From positions 12,620 through 76,619 of the forward strand of contig CAYGRZ010000004.1 of assembly GCA_964352425.1 (NCBI GenBank): 64,000 nucleotides of DNA, given 5' to 3'. Below the pieces are notes generated by a model. That model was not told the DNA's origin. It did not search any database and saw only the letters and a program-made list of their open reading frames with translations. The DNA comes from JAMWCX01 sp964352425 (GTDB taxonomy: Bacteria; Omnitrophota; Gorgyraeia; 2-01-FULL-45-10). Made by a program: the position numbers and the translations under genes. Positions 9,856-17,173 of this stretch are shown here, in pieces. Numbering within the stretch: the first letter of the stretch is position 1; the number at the start of each line of letters is the position of its first letter.

Positions 9856-9923
9856 CCCTTCGACGCATCCCTGAGCTTAACTCCGGGGTATTTGCTCAGG
9901 GTTTATACTGAGCCGTGTCGAAG
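9856..9923. repeat. Nested imperfect palindrome, REP-like
   Basis: Outer arms CTTCGACGC (9858-9866) and GTGTCGAAG (9915-9923) enclose inner perfect arms CCCTGAGC (9869-9876) and GCTCAGGG (9894-9901). It lies in the 215-bp gap between the histidine kinase stop and the small beta-sandwich gene, on the leader side of that gene. CTTCGAC...CTGAGC palindromes of this kind recur in intergenic DNA of many bacteria. Copy number in this genome cannot be seen from one window. Apart from scattered TATAAT/TATACT hexamers without a partner -35, the gap shows nothing else clear. Confidence 0.55.
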
Positions 9924-10042
9924 TATAAGTCTTTCACCACAGAGTATACTACAGGGCCCATTAAAAACAGGTTAGAAGAATATTATAATTCTCTAATGTG
10001 GGGGGCGCCTTCAACCATATTTTTGGGACAGTGCCTGACGTG

Positions 10043-11515
10043 CTAGGCTATAGGCAGGGTAACGGTGAACGTGGTGCCGGCGCTGTACCGGCTCTTCACC
10101 GTGATCGTGCCGCCGTGGGCGTCGACGACCGACTTGACGATGCTGAGTCCCAGGCCGAACCCCTGGTCTGTCCTGGACTTGTCCGCGCGGTAGAAGCGGT
10201 CGAATACGTGGGCGAGGTGCTCTCCGGTCATGCCGATGCCGGTGTCCTGTATCTCTATCCTGGCCAGCCCGCCGTCCCGTGCGGCGCGTACCGTTATCAT
10301 GCCGGAGGGGTTCGTGTACTTTACGGCGTTGTCGAGCAGGTTGAAGAAGAGCTGCTTCAGCTGCTGCTCGTCGGCCTTCACCATTATCCCGTCGGCTTTG
10401 ATGACCCTTACCTCTATATCCTTCTTCAGGGCAAGCTTCCCGATCGTGTTGGCGATGCCCTGCACGAGGATGCCCAGGTCGAGGTCCCTGCGCTCCTGCA
10501 GGATCTTCTTCGATTCGAAGCTCGCCAGCATCAGCAGGTTGTCGACGAGGCGTATGATCTTGTTCGCTTCTTCAAGGCTCGACTTCAGGACCGCCTCATA
10601 CTCTTCGGCTGAGCGCATCTTCTTCAGTATCACCTCGAACTCCCCCTTCATGACGGTGAGCGGCGTCTTCAGGTCATGGGAGAGGTCTTCGAACAGCCGT
10701 TTCTGCGAGGTGAAGGCGCTGTCGAGCCGTGCGAGCATATCGTTGAAGGTCTCGGCGAGCTTCTCTATCTCGTCGCGGGTGCCGGGCAGGGCGAGCTTCA
10801 GCTTCATATTCTCGGCGGTGATCGCGTGTATCGTCTTTATCATGCTGTCGACCGGCCGCAGCGTGATCGTCGCCAGGAGCGAGCCCATGATACCGGTCAG
10901 GAGCACCGTGAGCGGGAAGAGTATGAAGAGCGTGACCTTCATTGTATCGAGCGTCGTCTGGATCGAGGTTAAGGGGCTGGCGACCTCGACAACGTATTCG
11001 ACGCGCTCATTCTGGACCGCGGGCGTGATGAAAACGCGGAACCGGACGAGCTTCTTCGTCGGAAATGACGGCTCAAGCGTATCGAAGATCGATGTGCCGT
11101 CCAGGGCCGAGATAAAGACATCTTCGGAAATTCTCGCTATCCCCTGGGTATTCCTTGATGAGGCCACGACCGTACCGTCGGGGTCATAGATCTGGATGAT
11201 GATGTCGAGGAGCTTCGGGTCCTTGTAGCGCTCCTGGACCCATTTCTGGGCTATCGTGGCGAAGTCTATCATCTCGTCCTTGGCGTACTGGTCCGGACCG
11301 GTGCCGTACCGCTTGGTGCCGAGCTTCTCGGTCGCCCAGTAGGTGTTGATAGCGTGGATGATGCCTTCGGCCTTTGAGCGCAGGAGCGTGTCCATGTTCT
11401 CGTGGAGGCTCATCCTGACGTAGTGGTGGAGGGCGGCGCTGAATACGGAAAGCGTCAGCGCCAGTATCGCCATATAGACGATCGTGATCTTGAAGCGGAT
11501 GGATTTGTAGAACAT
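10043..11515 (-). CDS. Membrane sensor histidine kinase (HAMP, HisKA, HATPase)
   Basis: A 490-residue product. TM1 is about residues 8-30, an extracytoplasmic sensor region of about 155 residues follows, and TM2 is about 190-212. HAMP is about 213-265. The HisKA phosphoacceptor is His280 in LSHDLKTP. ATPase boxes are visible: N box NLLDNAVKYT, G1 DTGIGM, F box FDRFYRADKSRT, G2 GFGLGLSIVK. All key residues are present, so an active kinase is expected. It begins 24 nt after the response regulator gene and must be its partner. The sensor region resembles no ligand domain I recognise. With a solute-binding lipoprotein encoded just upstream, the stimulus could be a bound saccharide. Confidence 0.93.
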   Translation of the reverse strand: MFYKSIRFKITIVYMAILALTLSVFSAALHHYVRMSLHENMDTLLRSKAEGIIHAINTYWATEKLGTKRYGTGPDQYAKDEMIDFATIAQKWVQERYKDPKLLDIIIQIYDPDGTVVASSRNTQGIARISEDVFISALDGTSIFDTLEPSFPTKKLVRFRVFITPAVQNERVEYVVEVASPLTSIQTTLDTMKVTLFILFPLTVLLTGIMGSLLATITLRPVDSMIKTIHAITAENMKLKLALPGTRDEIEKLAETFNDMLARLDSAFTSQKRLFEDLSHDLKTPLTVMKGEFEVILKKMRSAEEYEAVLKSSLEEANKIIRLVDNLLMLASFESKKILQERRDLDLGILVQGIANTIGKLALKKDIEVRVIKADGIMVKADEQQLKQLFFNLLDNAVKYTNPSGMITVRAARDGGLARIEIQDTGIGMTGEHLAHVFDRFYRADKSRTDQGFGLGLSIVKSVVDAHGGTITVKSRYSAGTTFTVTLPIA

Positions 11516-11539
11516 GCGAGGTGCTTATGCCCTTTTCCT

Positions 11540-12208
11540 TTATTCTTTCAGAATGTATCCCCTGCCGCGGACCGTCTGGATCAGCTTCTTGTCGAAGTCA
11601 GAGTCTATCTTATTGCGCAGGTAATTTATGTAAACGTCGATGACGTTCGTGAAGGTGTCGAAATCGATGTCCCAGACGTGCTCGGATATCATCGTCCTCG
11701 TGACGATCGTGTTCTTGTTGCGCATCAGATATTCGAGCAGGGAATATTCTTTGGCGGTCAGCTCGATCTGCCTGGCGCCGCGGGTGACCTTGTGCGTCAA
11801 AAGGTCGAGCGCCAGATCCCCCGCCAGGAGATTCGTGGCCGCCTGCGGGCCCTTCTTCCTTAATATGGCGCGGACGCGCGCCAGCAATTCTTCGAACGCG
11901 AACGGTTTCGTGATATAGTCGTCGGCGCCGGAATCGAGGCCGGTGACCTTGTCCTGGACGGAGGTCTTCGCGGTGAGCATGATGACGGGCGCGGCAGTTC
12001 TCTTCTCTTTGAGGGTTCTGCAGACGGCCATGCCGTCCATCTTCGGGAGCATCAGGTCGAGCAGGATGAGGTCGTAGTCGTTCGTCGTGGCCAGGAAGAG
12101 CCCCTGCTCGCCGTCATACGCCACGTCGACGGCGTAGCCCTCCTCTTTCAGGCCGCGCTTCACGAAATCGGCGATCTTCTTTTCGTCTTCGATGACAAGG
12201 ATGCGCAC
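11540..12208 (-). CDS. OmpR/PhoB-type response regulator
   Basis: A 222-residue product. Receiver domain 1-120: acidic pair Glu7-Asp8, phosphoacceptor Asp51 in LLDLMLPKMDG, conserved Thr/Lys in the MLTAKTS and ITKPF segments. The C-terminal winged helix (about 130-222) shows ELTAKEYSLLEYL and the RGRGYILKE ending. GTG at 12208 is chosen because it lies 2 nt past the stop of the lipoprotein gene and directly starts the receiver fold. The frame is open upstream to 12433 only as a shadow of that gene. Co-transcribed with the kinase, it probably controls this glycan cluster. No palindromic operator could be assigned. Confidence 0.93.
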   Translation of the reverse strand: MRILVIEDEKKIADFVKRGLKEEGYAVDVAYDGEQGLFLATTNDYDLILLDLMLPKMDGMAVCRTLKEKRTAAPVIMLTAKTSVQDKVTGLDSGADDYITKPFAFEELLARVRAILRKKGPQAATNLLAGDLALDLLTHKVTRGARQIELTAKEYSLLEYLMRNKNTIVTRTMISEHVWDIDFDTFTNVIDVYINYLRNKIDSDFDKKLIQTVRGRGYILKE

Positions 12209-12210
12209 TG

Positions 12211-13536
12211 CTAGTAACTCTTCTCGCCCTTCAGCAGGCTGTCGACTTTTCCCTTGAAAGCCTTCACGGCCTCTTCGACGGTCTTTGTGCCGCTGAAGAC
12301 GAGGTCCCACTCCGGTATGATGTACATCTCCCTGGCCTCCCGCCACGACCCGCTGAACGGCTCGTAGACGACGTAGCGCATGGCGTCGTTCAGCATCTTC
12401 TTGTTGTGGGGGACCTTGCCGTCGTAGGCCCACAGGTTCGACATCGCTATTGTCATGATCGCCGGCTGCGCCAGGCCCGTCTCCGCGAGCTTCATCTGCG
12501 CTGCCCGCCCGGTGAGCGCCTTGATGACCTCAAAGGCCTCCTTCGGGTGTTTCGTATCCTTCAATATGCAGTAACCGGAGCCGCCCGTGCCGAAGCCGCG
12601 CTTGCCATTGGGGCCCCTCGGGAACATCGCGACGTCCCAGTCGAATTCCGTTATCTTCCGCAGGCCCGGCGTCTCCCATATACCCGACGAGAACATCGCC
12701 AGGCGCCCCGTCATGAACATGCCCTGGACCCCCATCGCCATATTGCTCATCGTCACCGACGACGGCTGGACTTTGTATTTGTTGATGAGGTCTGTGTAGA
12801 ACTGCATGCCGGCGAGAGCCTCTTTCGAGCCGAGCGTGCACTCGGTCGGGTTCTTCACGTTGTTGACGAGCGTCCCGCCGAACGCGTAGACGAAGTTCTG
12901 CCAGGCCCACGCGTAGAAGCCGTACTGGGTGACGCGCCCATCCTTGTCGAGCCTGGTGAGCTTCTTTGCCTTATCGAGCATGTCGTTTACATCCCAACCG
13001 TCATCCGGATACGGGATGCCCGCTTCGTCGAAGAGCTTCTTGTTGTAGTAGACGCAGGCGAACGGCGCGGTGTCGCGCGGTATCGAATAGAGCTTCCCGC
13101 CGACGGTAAAACGGTTGATGATCTCAGGGTAGAACTCCTGGAGCTTGAAGTCGGGGTCGCCGGTGACATACGGGGTGAGGTCTAAGAGGACATCCTTGGT
13201 CTGGAACGTGACGAAGAGGTCGACCTCGGTGCAGATGATATCCGGCGCCGCGCGGCCGGCGATGCGTGTCAAGAGCTTATCGATGTAGCCGCGGTACGGT
13301 GTGTGCTCGAGCCGCACGATGATGCCGGGATGGGACGCCTGCCATGCGCTGATGATATCGCTTGTGATATTCACTTCGTCGGGCGCGCCCCAGAAGGCGA
13401 CCTTTATCTCGACGGGGCCGGGGAGCCCTGCGCCGCCTTTCGGAGACGGAGCCTCTTTACTGCCGCATCCGGAAAAAACGAGCACCAGTGACAGCGCTGC
13501 CACCAGGAAGGACGCGTGCGACTTTCGTATTCTCAC
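12211..13536 (-). CDS. Family 1 extracellular solute-binding lipoprotein (sugar ABC transporter type)
   Basis: A 441-residue product with a lipoprotein signal ending in LVFSGC (Cys24). The mature part has the family 1 periplasmic-binding-protein fold: IKVAFWGAP near the start, an AAPDIICTEVD segment and a C-terminal YIIPEWDLVFSGTKTVEEA helix, as in oligosaccharide binders. GTG start at 13536 with AAGGAAAGGA 11-13 nt upstream. No permease or ATPase gene for it lies in the window. Only 2 nt separate its stop from the response regulator start, so it is translated together with the two-component system. It may serve as a ligand sensor for the kinase, as an orphan binder or with permeases elsewhere. 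Confidence 0.88.
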   Translation of the reverse strand: MRIRKSHASFLVAALSLVLVFSGCGSKEAPSPKGGAGLPGPVEIKVAFWGAPDEVNITSDIISAWQASHPGIIVRLEHTPYRGYIDKLLTRIAGRAAPDIICTEVDLFVTFQTKDVLLDLTPYVTGDPDFKLQEFYPEIINRFTVGGKLYSIPRDTAPFACVYYNKKLFDEAGIPYPDDGWDVNDMLDKAKKLTRLDKDGRVTQYGFYAWAWQNFVYAFGGTLVNNVKNPTECTLGSKEALAGMQFYTDLINKYKVQPSSVTMSNMAMGVQGMFMTGRLAMFSSGIWETPGLRKITEFDWDVAMFPRGPNGKRGFGTGGSGYCILKDTKHPKEAFEVIKALTGRAAQMKLAETGLAQPAIMTIAMSNLWAYDGKVPHNKKMLNDAMRYVVYEPFSGSWREAREMYIIPEWDLVFSGTKTVEEAVKAFKGKVDSLLKGEKSY

Positions 13537-13565
13537 CCCGTATGATCCTTTCCTTTATGCCGATG

Positions 13566-15044
13566 TTACATGAAGAAGTAGACTTTAAAATAAACCGTTG
13601 GCAGGAAATCGTCGATATTGTAGAAGTGGTTGCCGCGCACACCGACGTCGACCCGTATGACGCCGGGCGCATAATATTCGAGGCCCGCCAGCCATCCGAT
13701 ATTATCAAAATCAGACATATTGAGACCGGCGCTGAGATCGAACCCTGCCTGGACCCACAACTTGTCATAGACCCTGTACTGGGCTCTCGATTCCCAGGTA
13801 AGGGCCAGAGCCGTGACGTCGAACGGAGCCGGGAGCGGCATGCCACCTGCATACCCCGGAGGAGCAGCCCACCACGCATTATCCTGGGAATTAGTGTGGC
13901 CTAATGCGTATTTCAGCATGGTGTAGCCTTTGAACCTGTCATTGAAGTCGTGGCCGACACGGCCCGATATCTCGTATTTTTCATATATGTTGCTGAACGG
14001 CGAATAGACGTCGATCGAATAGCTGAACCGGCCTGTGTAGCTGGTCTTCATGTCTTTCGATTTGAGCCTCAGCTCGCCGGCGATAAGATAATGGTCGGGC
14101 TTATACGCCCAATCGCAATTGTAATGATTGGATTTAAAATACTCACCCTGAGCGAAGAGTTCGCAGCGGGGGTTCGGCGCGAGCGCCTGATTGATATAGT
14201 AGGTGCTTCTATATTCCGTCGACGAATGGAAATCCCAGTTATGCAGGGTATCGAATGATTTTTGATTTATATTCGAGAACCGGTACCCTATATTGGACGT
14301 GTACATCCACCCGATGGGATCGATCTTGTCCATCGAGATTATCGAGATGTCGTGCTGGAACCAGTTTGAGGCTTTGAGGTCGGGATATTTCGGATAGTAT
14401 TCCCTGTACACATCGCGGTAATCCAGGGTATACCGTATCTGGCCTTGCGTGTCACTCTTGGATGCATTCGGATCGCTTACCGTGAACTCGGTACCGTAGG
14501 CCCGCACGGCAAGCGGCACGATGATACTTCGGTAATTAGCATGCGTCATCTCTACGCTATTTTGCCGCCAGCGATGGAAATCACTCCATATATACTGCAT
14601 CTCTTTCGCCATGATCATATAGGCGTCGATCGGCTTCGGCTCGTTGTATATCTCGATCCTCTGGCCGACGCCTATCGATGGGCTCTTCAGGATCTTTTCG
14701 GGTATCTTCACACCGGCGAATGTCTCGTACGATACCTCGGTGCCTATCCTGTTGGGGTCTATCTTCTTAAGGACATATATCTCTTGCGGCTGTTCGACGG
14801 TGGGCAGGTCGATCTTCTCCGCCGGCTGGCTCAGGGTAAGCTCCTGCTTGGCGTCCGCAGGCTGGCGTGCGGGTTGGGACGGCGCCGGTTGACTCGGCGA
14901 GCTCTCTTGGGTGCTCTGAGCCGTCTTGGTCAGGTTGAGTTCGTCATAATTCTCGGCAGCTGCGAGAGTTATAAAAATAACGGCATACAGGCATGAGATG
15001 AAGGTAATGGCGTTGAAGATGGCGCGGTATTCCTGTCTTCCCAT
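13566..15044 (-). CDS. Probable outer-membrane beta-barrel protein, unrecognised family
   Basis: A 492-residue product. A signal peptide (about 1-30) precedes a Ser/Pro/Gln-rich linker (about 35-75). From about residue 150 the sequence alternates polar and aromatic residues in typical barrel strands, for example SNIGYRFSNINQK, YTGRFSYSIDVYS and FKGYTMLKYALGHT. It ends in VYFKVYFFM; an aromatic residue near the C-terminus suits BAM-dependent insertion. ATG 15044 follows GGGGGAAG. It sits between a glycan hydrolase gene and a solute-binding protein gene, so a saccharide porin or export channel is plausible. That is inference from context. Confidence 0.75.
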   Translation of the reverse strand: MGRQEYRAIFNAITFISCLYAVIFITLAAAENYDELNLTKTAQSTQESSPSQPAPSQPARQPADAKQELTLSQPAEKIDLPTVEQPQEIYVLKKIDPNRIGTEVSYETFAGVKIPEKILKSPSIGVGQRIEIYNEPKPIDAYMIMAKEMQYIWSDFHRWRQNSVEMTHANYRSIIVPLAVRAYGTEFTVSDPNASKSDTQGQIRYTLDYRDVYREYYPKYPDLKASNWFQHDISIISMDKIDPIGWMYTSNIGYRFSNINQKSFDTLHNWDFHSSTEYRSTYYINQALAPNPRCELFAQGEYFKSNHYNCDWAYKPDHYLIAGELRLKSKDMKTSYTGRFSYSIDVYSPFSNIYEKYEISGRVGHDFNDRFKGYTMLKYALGHTNSQDNAWWAAPPGYAGGMPLPAPFDVTALALTWESRAQYRVYDKLWVQAGFDLSAGLNMSDFDNIGWLAGLEYYAPGVIRVDVGVRGNHFYNIDDFLPTVYFKVYFFM

Positions 15045-15115
15045 CGGGTCTTCCCCCTTATCGGTTAGATACCAGTATAGTAATATTATGTTCTAATAAC
15101 ATACCTGCATTATCG

Positions 15116-16393
15116 CTATTTGTCAAATTTATTTTCGGTTTTACCGGCACTCGTGTCTTTGACGGTGAGGCAGAGGGCTATCCACTTTTTTACGGCATCC
15201 AGCCGCATGAACTCGCTCCAGATAAGAGACGTCCTGTAGTTCTCGATCATGAGAAGCGTGATCCCCACGTCTATGCCGAGATACTCTTCCGCCCACCACC
15301 CCTTATCGAGGTTAAAGGCATCCTTGAAGCCGTATTTGCCGTACAGGAAGTTCTTATGTTGTTCGTGGAGGTTCTTCAGGCCGGCGATCGATGCCTGCCA
15401 GTCAAAGACGATCGAACCTGCCATCGCGCAGGGCGCGATCGTGCCGTCATTCAGGGCCGCGCCGGGTTTGGCGCCGTATCCCTTGTAGCCTTCCGGCCCG
15501 AGGCAGGCTGTCAGCCCCCACGAGTTCTCATCGTATGTCGTGTAGCTGACGGCATTGTCCGCGCAGAAGGCGCGGTTCGCCTTGACCGCGTTGACCGAAT
15601 TCTCGAAATAGTTTATGCCGCCGTCGTAGAGGTTGCGGAAGTCGATGAAGGCGTGCGAATACTGGTACGTGAAGAGGCTCCCCGTATAGCAATAGACGAC
15701 CTTGAAATCTTTGTACGTATCCACGGGCCGCGCCCACGCCTTCCATGACTCGGCCGGGATCGGATGGGTCGGGGAACCTATCGCGAGGGCGTAGAGTATC
15801 ATCGCCTCGCTGTACGAGTCCCAGTAATACCACAGGAAACCCGATTCCGGTCTCCAGCCCATACACAGGACGGACTTACCGTTCAGCATCCACGGCCAGT
15901 CGACCCGCTCGTAGATCTGCCGTGCTATCAGCTGGGCCTCTGTCCCCTTAAAATGTTCGCCCGCGTAAAGCGCGCCGGCGATGAAGAGCGCGGTGTCGAT
16001 CGATGAGACCTCGGAATTCCACGTCCTTGAGCCCGTACGCATATCGAGGAAATGGTAGAGAAAGCCGTGCTCGTTCGGGACGACGTCCCTGAAGGTCTTC
16101 AGCGTCGTTAAGATCCGCTCGTACGCCTTCTCGCGGTCTATCCAGCCGCGCGATTCGCCGACGCATATCGCGGCGAGGCCGAAGCCCACCGCCGCGACGC
16201 TGCAGGGCGCCCCGGGGCGGGAGCTGTCCTTGATAAGGCCGTTGGCGGGGTTCGCCTGCTGCGCGAAATAGAGGATCGAGTCGTACTCGAGCCGGTCGAG
16301 AAATCTTTCGTCGGGAGTGGAAGCTTCGAGAGGGCAGGCATATCCGAGTACGAGCGATACGGATACCAAAAGGGCTACGGTCTTCAGGGTCAT
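15116..16393 (-). CDS. Secreted glycoamylase-family (PF10091/GH144-like) enzyme, single domain
   Basis: A 425-residue product. Signal peptide about 1-26 (core VALLVSVSLVLGYA). The remainder is one (alpha/alpha)6-type domain, closely patterned on the C-terminal domain of the enzyme at 6841-9132: both show a WGW/MGWRPESGFL segment, a LAIGSPTHPI segment and a late VGxTLLxIENYRT segment. GH144 members are endo-beta-1,2-glucanases. The same fold also occurs in the centre of cyclic beta-1,2-glucan synthases. ATG at 16393 overlaps the stop of the upstream HAMP gene as ATGA, so translation is coupled. An upstream in-frame ATG at 16480 lies inside that gene and lacks a signal peptide. Confidence 0.82.
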   Translation of the reverse strand: MTLKTVALLVSVSLVLGYACPLEASTPDERFLDRLEYDSILYFAQQANPANGLIKDSSRPGAPCSVAAVGFGLAAICVGESRGWIDREKAYERILTTLKTFRDVVPNEHGFLYHFLDMRTGSRTWNSEVSSIDTALFIAGALYAGEHFKGTEAQLIARQIYERVDWPWMLNGKSVLCMGWRPESGFLWYYWDSYSEAMILYALAIGSPTHPIPAESWKAWARPVDTYKDFKVVYCYTGSLFTYQYSHAFIDFRNLYDGGINYFENSVNAVKANRAFCADNAVSYTTYDENSWGLTACLGPEGYKGYGAKPGAALNDGTIAPCAMAGSIVFDWQASIAGLKNLHEQHKNFLYGKYGFKDAFNLDKGWWAEEYLGIDVGITLLMIENYRTSLIWSEFMRLDAVKKWIALCLTVKDTSAGKTENKFDK

Positions 16394-17058
16394 GTCTTGT
16401 ACTTCGCCAGGACGGCGTCTATCTCCTTTATCGCCTGCCTCATCGCGTCGGCGTCCTGGCCCTTCACCTGGCCCAGACATGCGCCCATCTTTGATTCGAG
16501 CGCCGCGGTAGCCGCTTTTATCCTGCCAAAATCGCTCTGGAGCGAATCGACCATCGACTCCAGCGCGCCGGCCGTGTCCTTCATCTCGTCCGATTTCCGC
16601 AGGCGGAAACTGACGCGAAGGTCGCCGCCCTGTATGGCAGCGGCCGAGCGCTCTATCCGGTACATGGGGCCGGCGATCTTATGCGAGAAGAATATGCCGG
16701 CGATGAAGATGAGGACGAAGAGTATTATTATCTTGGGAAGGAGCGACCGGTTGACCGAATGGAGCGCGTCCTTGATCGCCGCGCGTTCCCGCTCGCTCAG
16801 GAGCTCCGCCTCCCTGAATATCCGCTCGAGGCGGTAGTCGCCCTTCTGGTACCTGGCCTGCTCGTAGTCGGCAATGCGACGCGCGGTCTCGAGGTTCTGG
16901 GAGACCTTGAACTTCGAGAAATTCTCGATGATCGAACCCCACATGCCCAGGTACAGGCCCAGGAAGCTTGCGGCCATCACGACCACGAGCATTCCCACGA
17001 TCATGAAGGTATATTTGAGCTGGAACTCTTTCTTGATGAGATAATTCCTGCGCTTCAT
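16390..17058 (-). CDS. Two-TM membrane protein with HAMP domain and no output domain
   Basis: A 222-residue product. TM1 is about residues 17-38, an extracytoplasmic helical stretch of about 70 residues follows, then TM2 about 108-130. A HAMP-like region (about 131-182; GPMYRIERSAAAIQGGD, then LRKSDEMKD) is followed by about 40 residues of coiled coil. No kinase, cyclase or chemoreceptor output module follows. GGGAGGGG precedes ATG 17058. It is the first gene of the cluster and overlaps the GH144-like gene by 4 nt. It could transmit envelope state to a separate partner, perhaps by dimerising with the kinase at 10043-11515. Function unknown. Confidence 0.7.
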   Translation of the reverse strand: MKRRNYLIKKEFQLKYTFMIVGMLVVVMAASFLGLYLGMWGSIIENFSKFKVSQNLETARRIADYEQARYQKGDYRLERIFREAELLSERERAAIKDALHSVNRSLLPKIIILFVLIFIAGIFFSHKIAGPMYRIERSAAAIQGGDLRVSFRLRKSDEMKDTAGALESMVDSLQSDFGRIKAATAALESKMGACLGQVKGQDADAMRQAIKEIDAVLAKYKT

Positions 17059-17085
17059 ATTCCCCTCCCGTATTTAGTGCTCATG

Positions 17086-17113
17086 ATTATATCATACTGG
17101 CATAAATAAACAA
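17086..17113 (-). promoter_or_regulatory. Probable sigma70-type promoter of the glycan cluster
   Basis: Minus strand: TATAAT at 17086-17091 is a perfect -10 hexamer. TTGTTT at 17108-17113 gives a weak -35 (three of six matches) with a 16-bp spacer. The predicted start near 17079 would leave a leader of about 20 nt with GGGAGGGG before the HAMP gene. The -35 overlaps the T-rich tail of the terminator of the preceding giant gene. Confidence 0.5.
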
Positions 17114-17144
17114 GGGGTCAGGCCCCGCAATGGGCCTGACCCCT
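17103..17144 (-). terminator. Intrinsic terminator after the 2,656-residue giant gene
   Basis: Perfect 13-bp stem with arms 17113-17125 and 17132-17144 (AGGGGTCAGGCCC and complement) and a 6-nt loop. It begins about 30 nt after the stop codon and is followed on the minus strand by TTGTTTATTTATG. The stem core GGGGTCAGGCC resembles a widespread bacterial intergenic palindrome, so it may be a repeat element recruited as a terminator. Confidence 0.75.
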
Positions 17145-17173
17145 GTCAGTAGTGAACGGCCAGTCAGTATGTG

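Noticed and set aside
9922..9987. Promoter for the small beta-sandwich gene (TATAAT and TATACT hexamers at 9982, 9943 and 9922)
   Set aside because: None has a recognisable -35 at 15-18 bp; the gene may be transcribed from upstream or from a promoter of another type.
12209..12433. Upstream extension of the response regulator frame
   Set aside because: Lies inside the solute-binding lipoprotein gene and would add an Arg/Gln-rich nonsense leader; the GTG at 12208 starts the receiver fold directly.
17113..17144. Mobile element end suggested by the GGGGTCAGGCC palindrome
   Set aside because: No transposase, target duplication or second copy in the window; a terminator explains position and T-tract.
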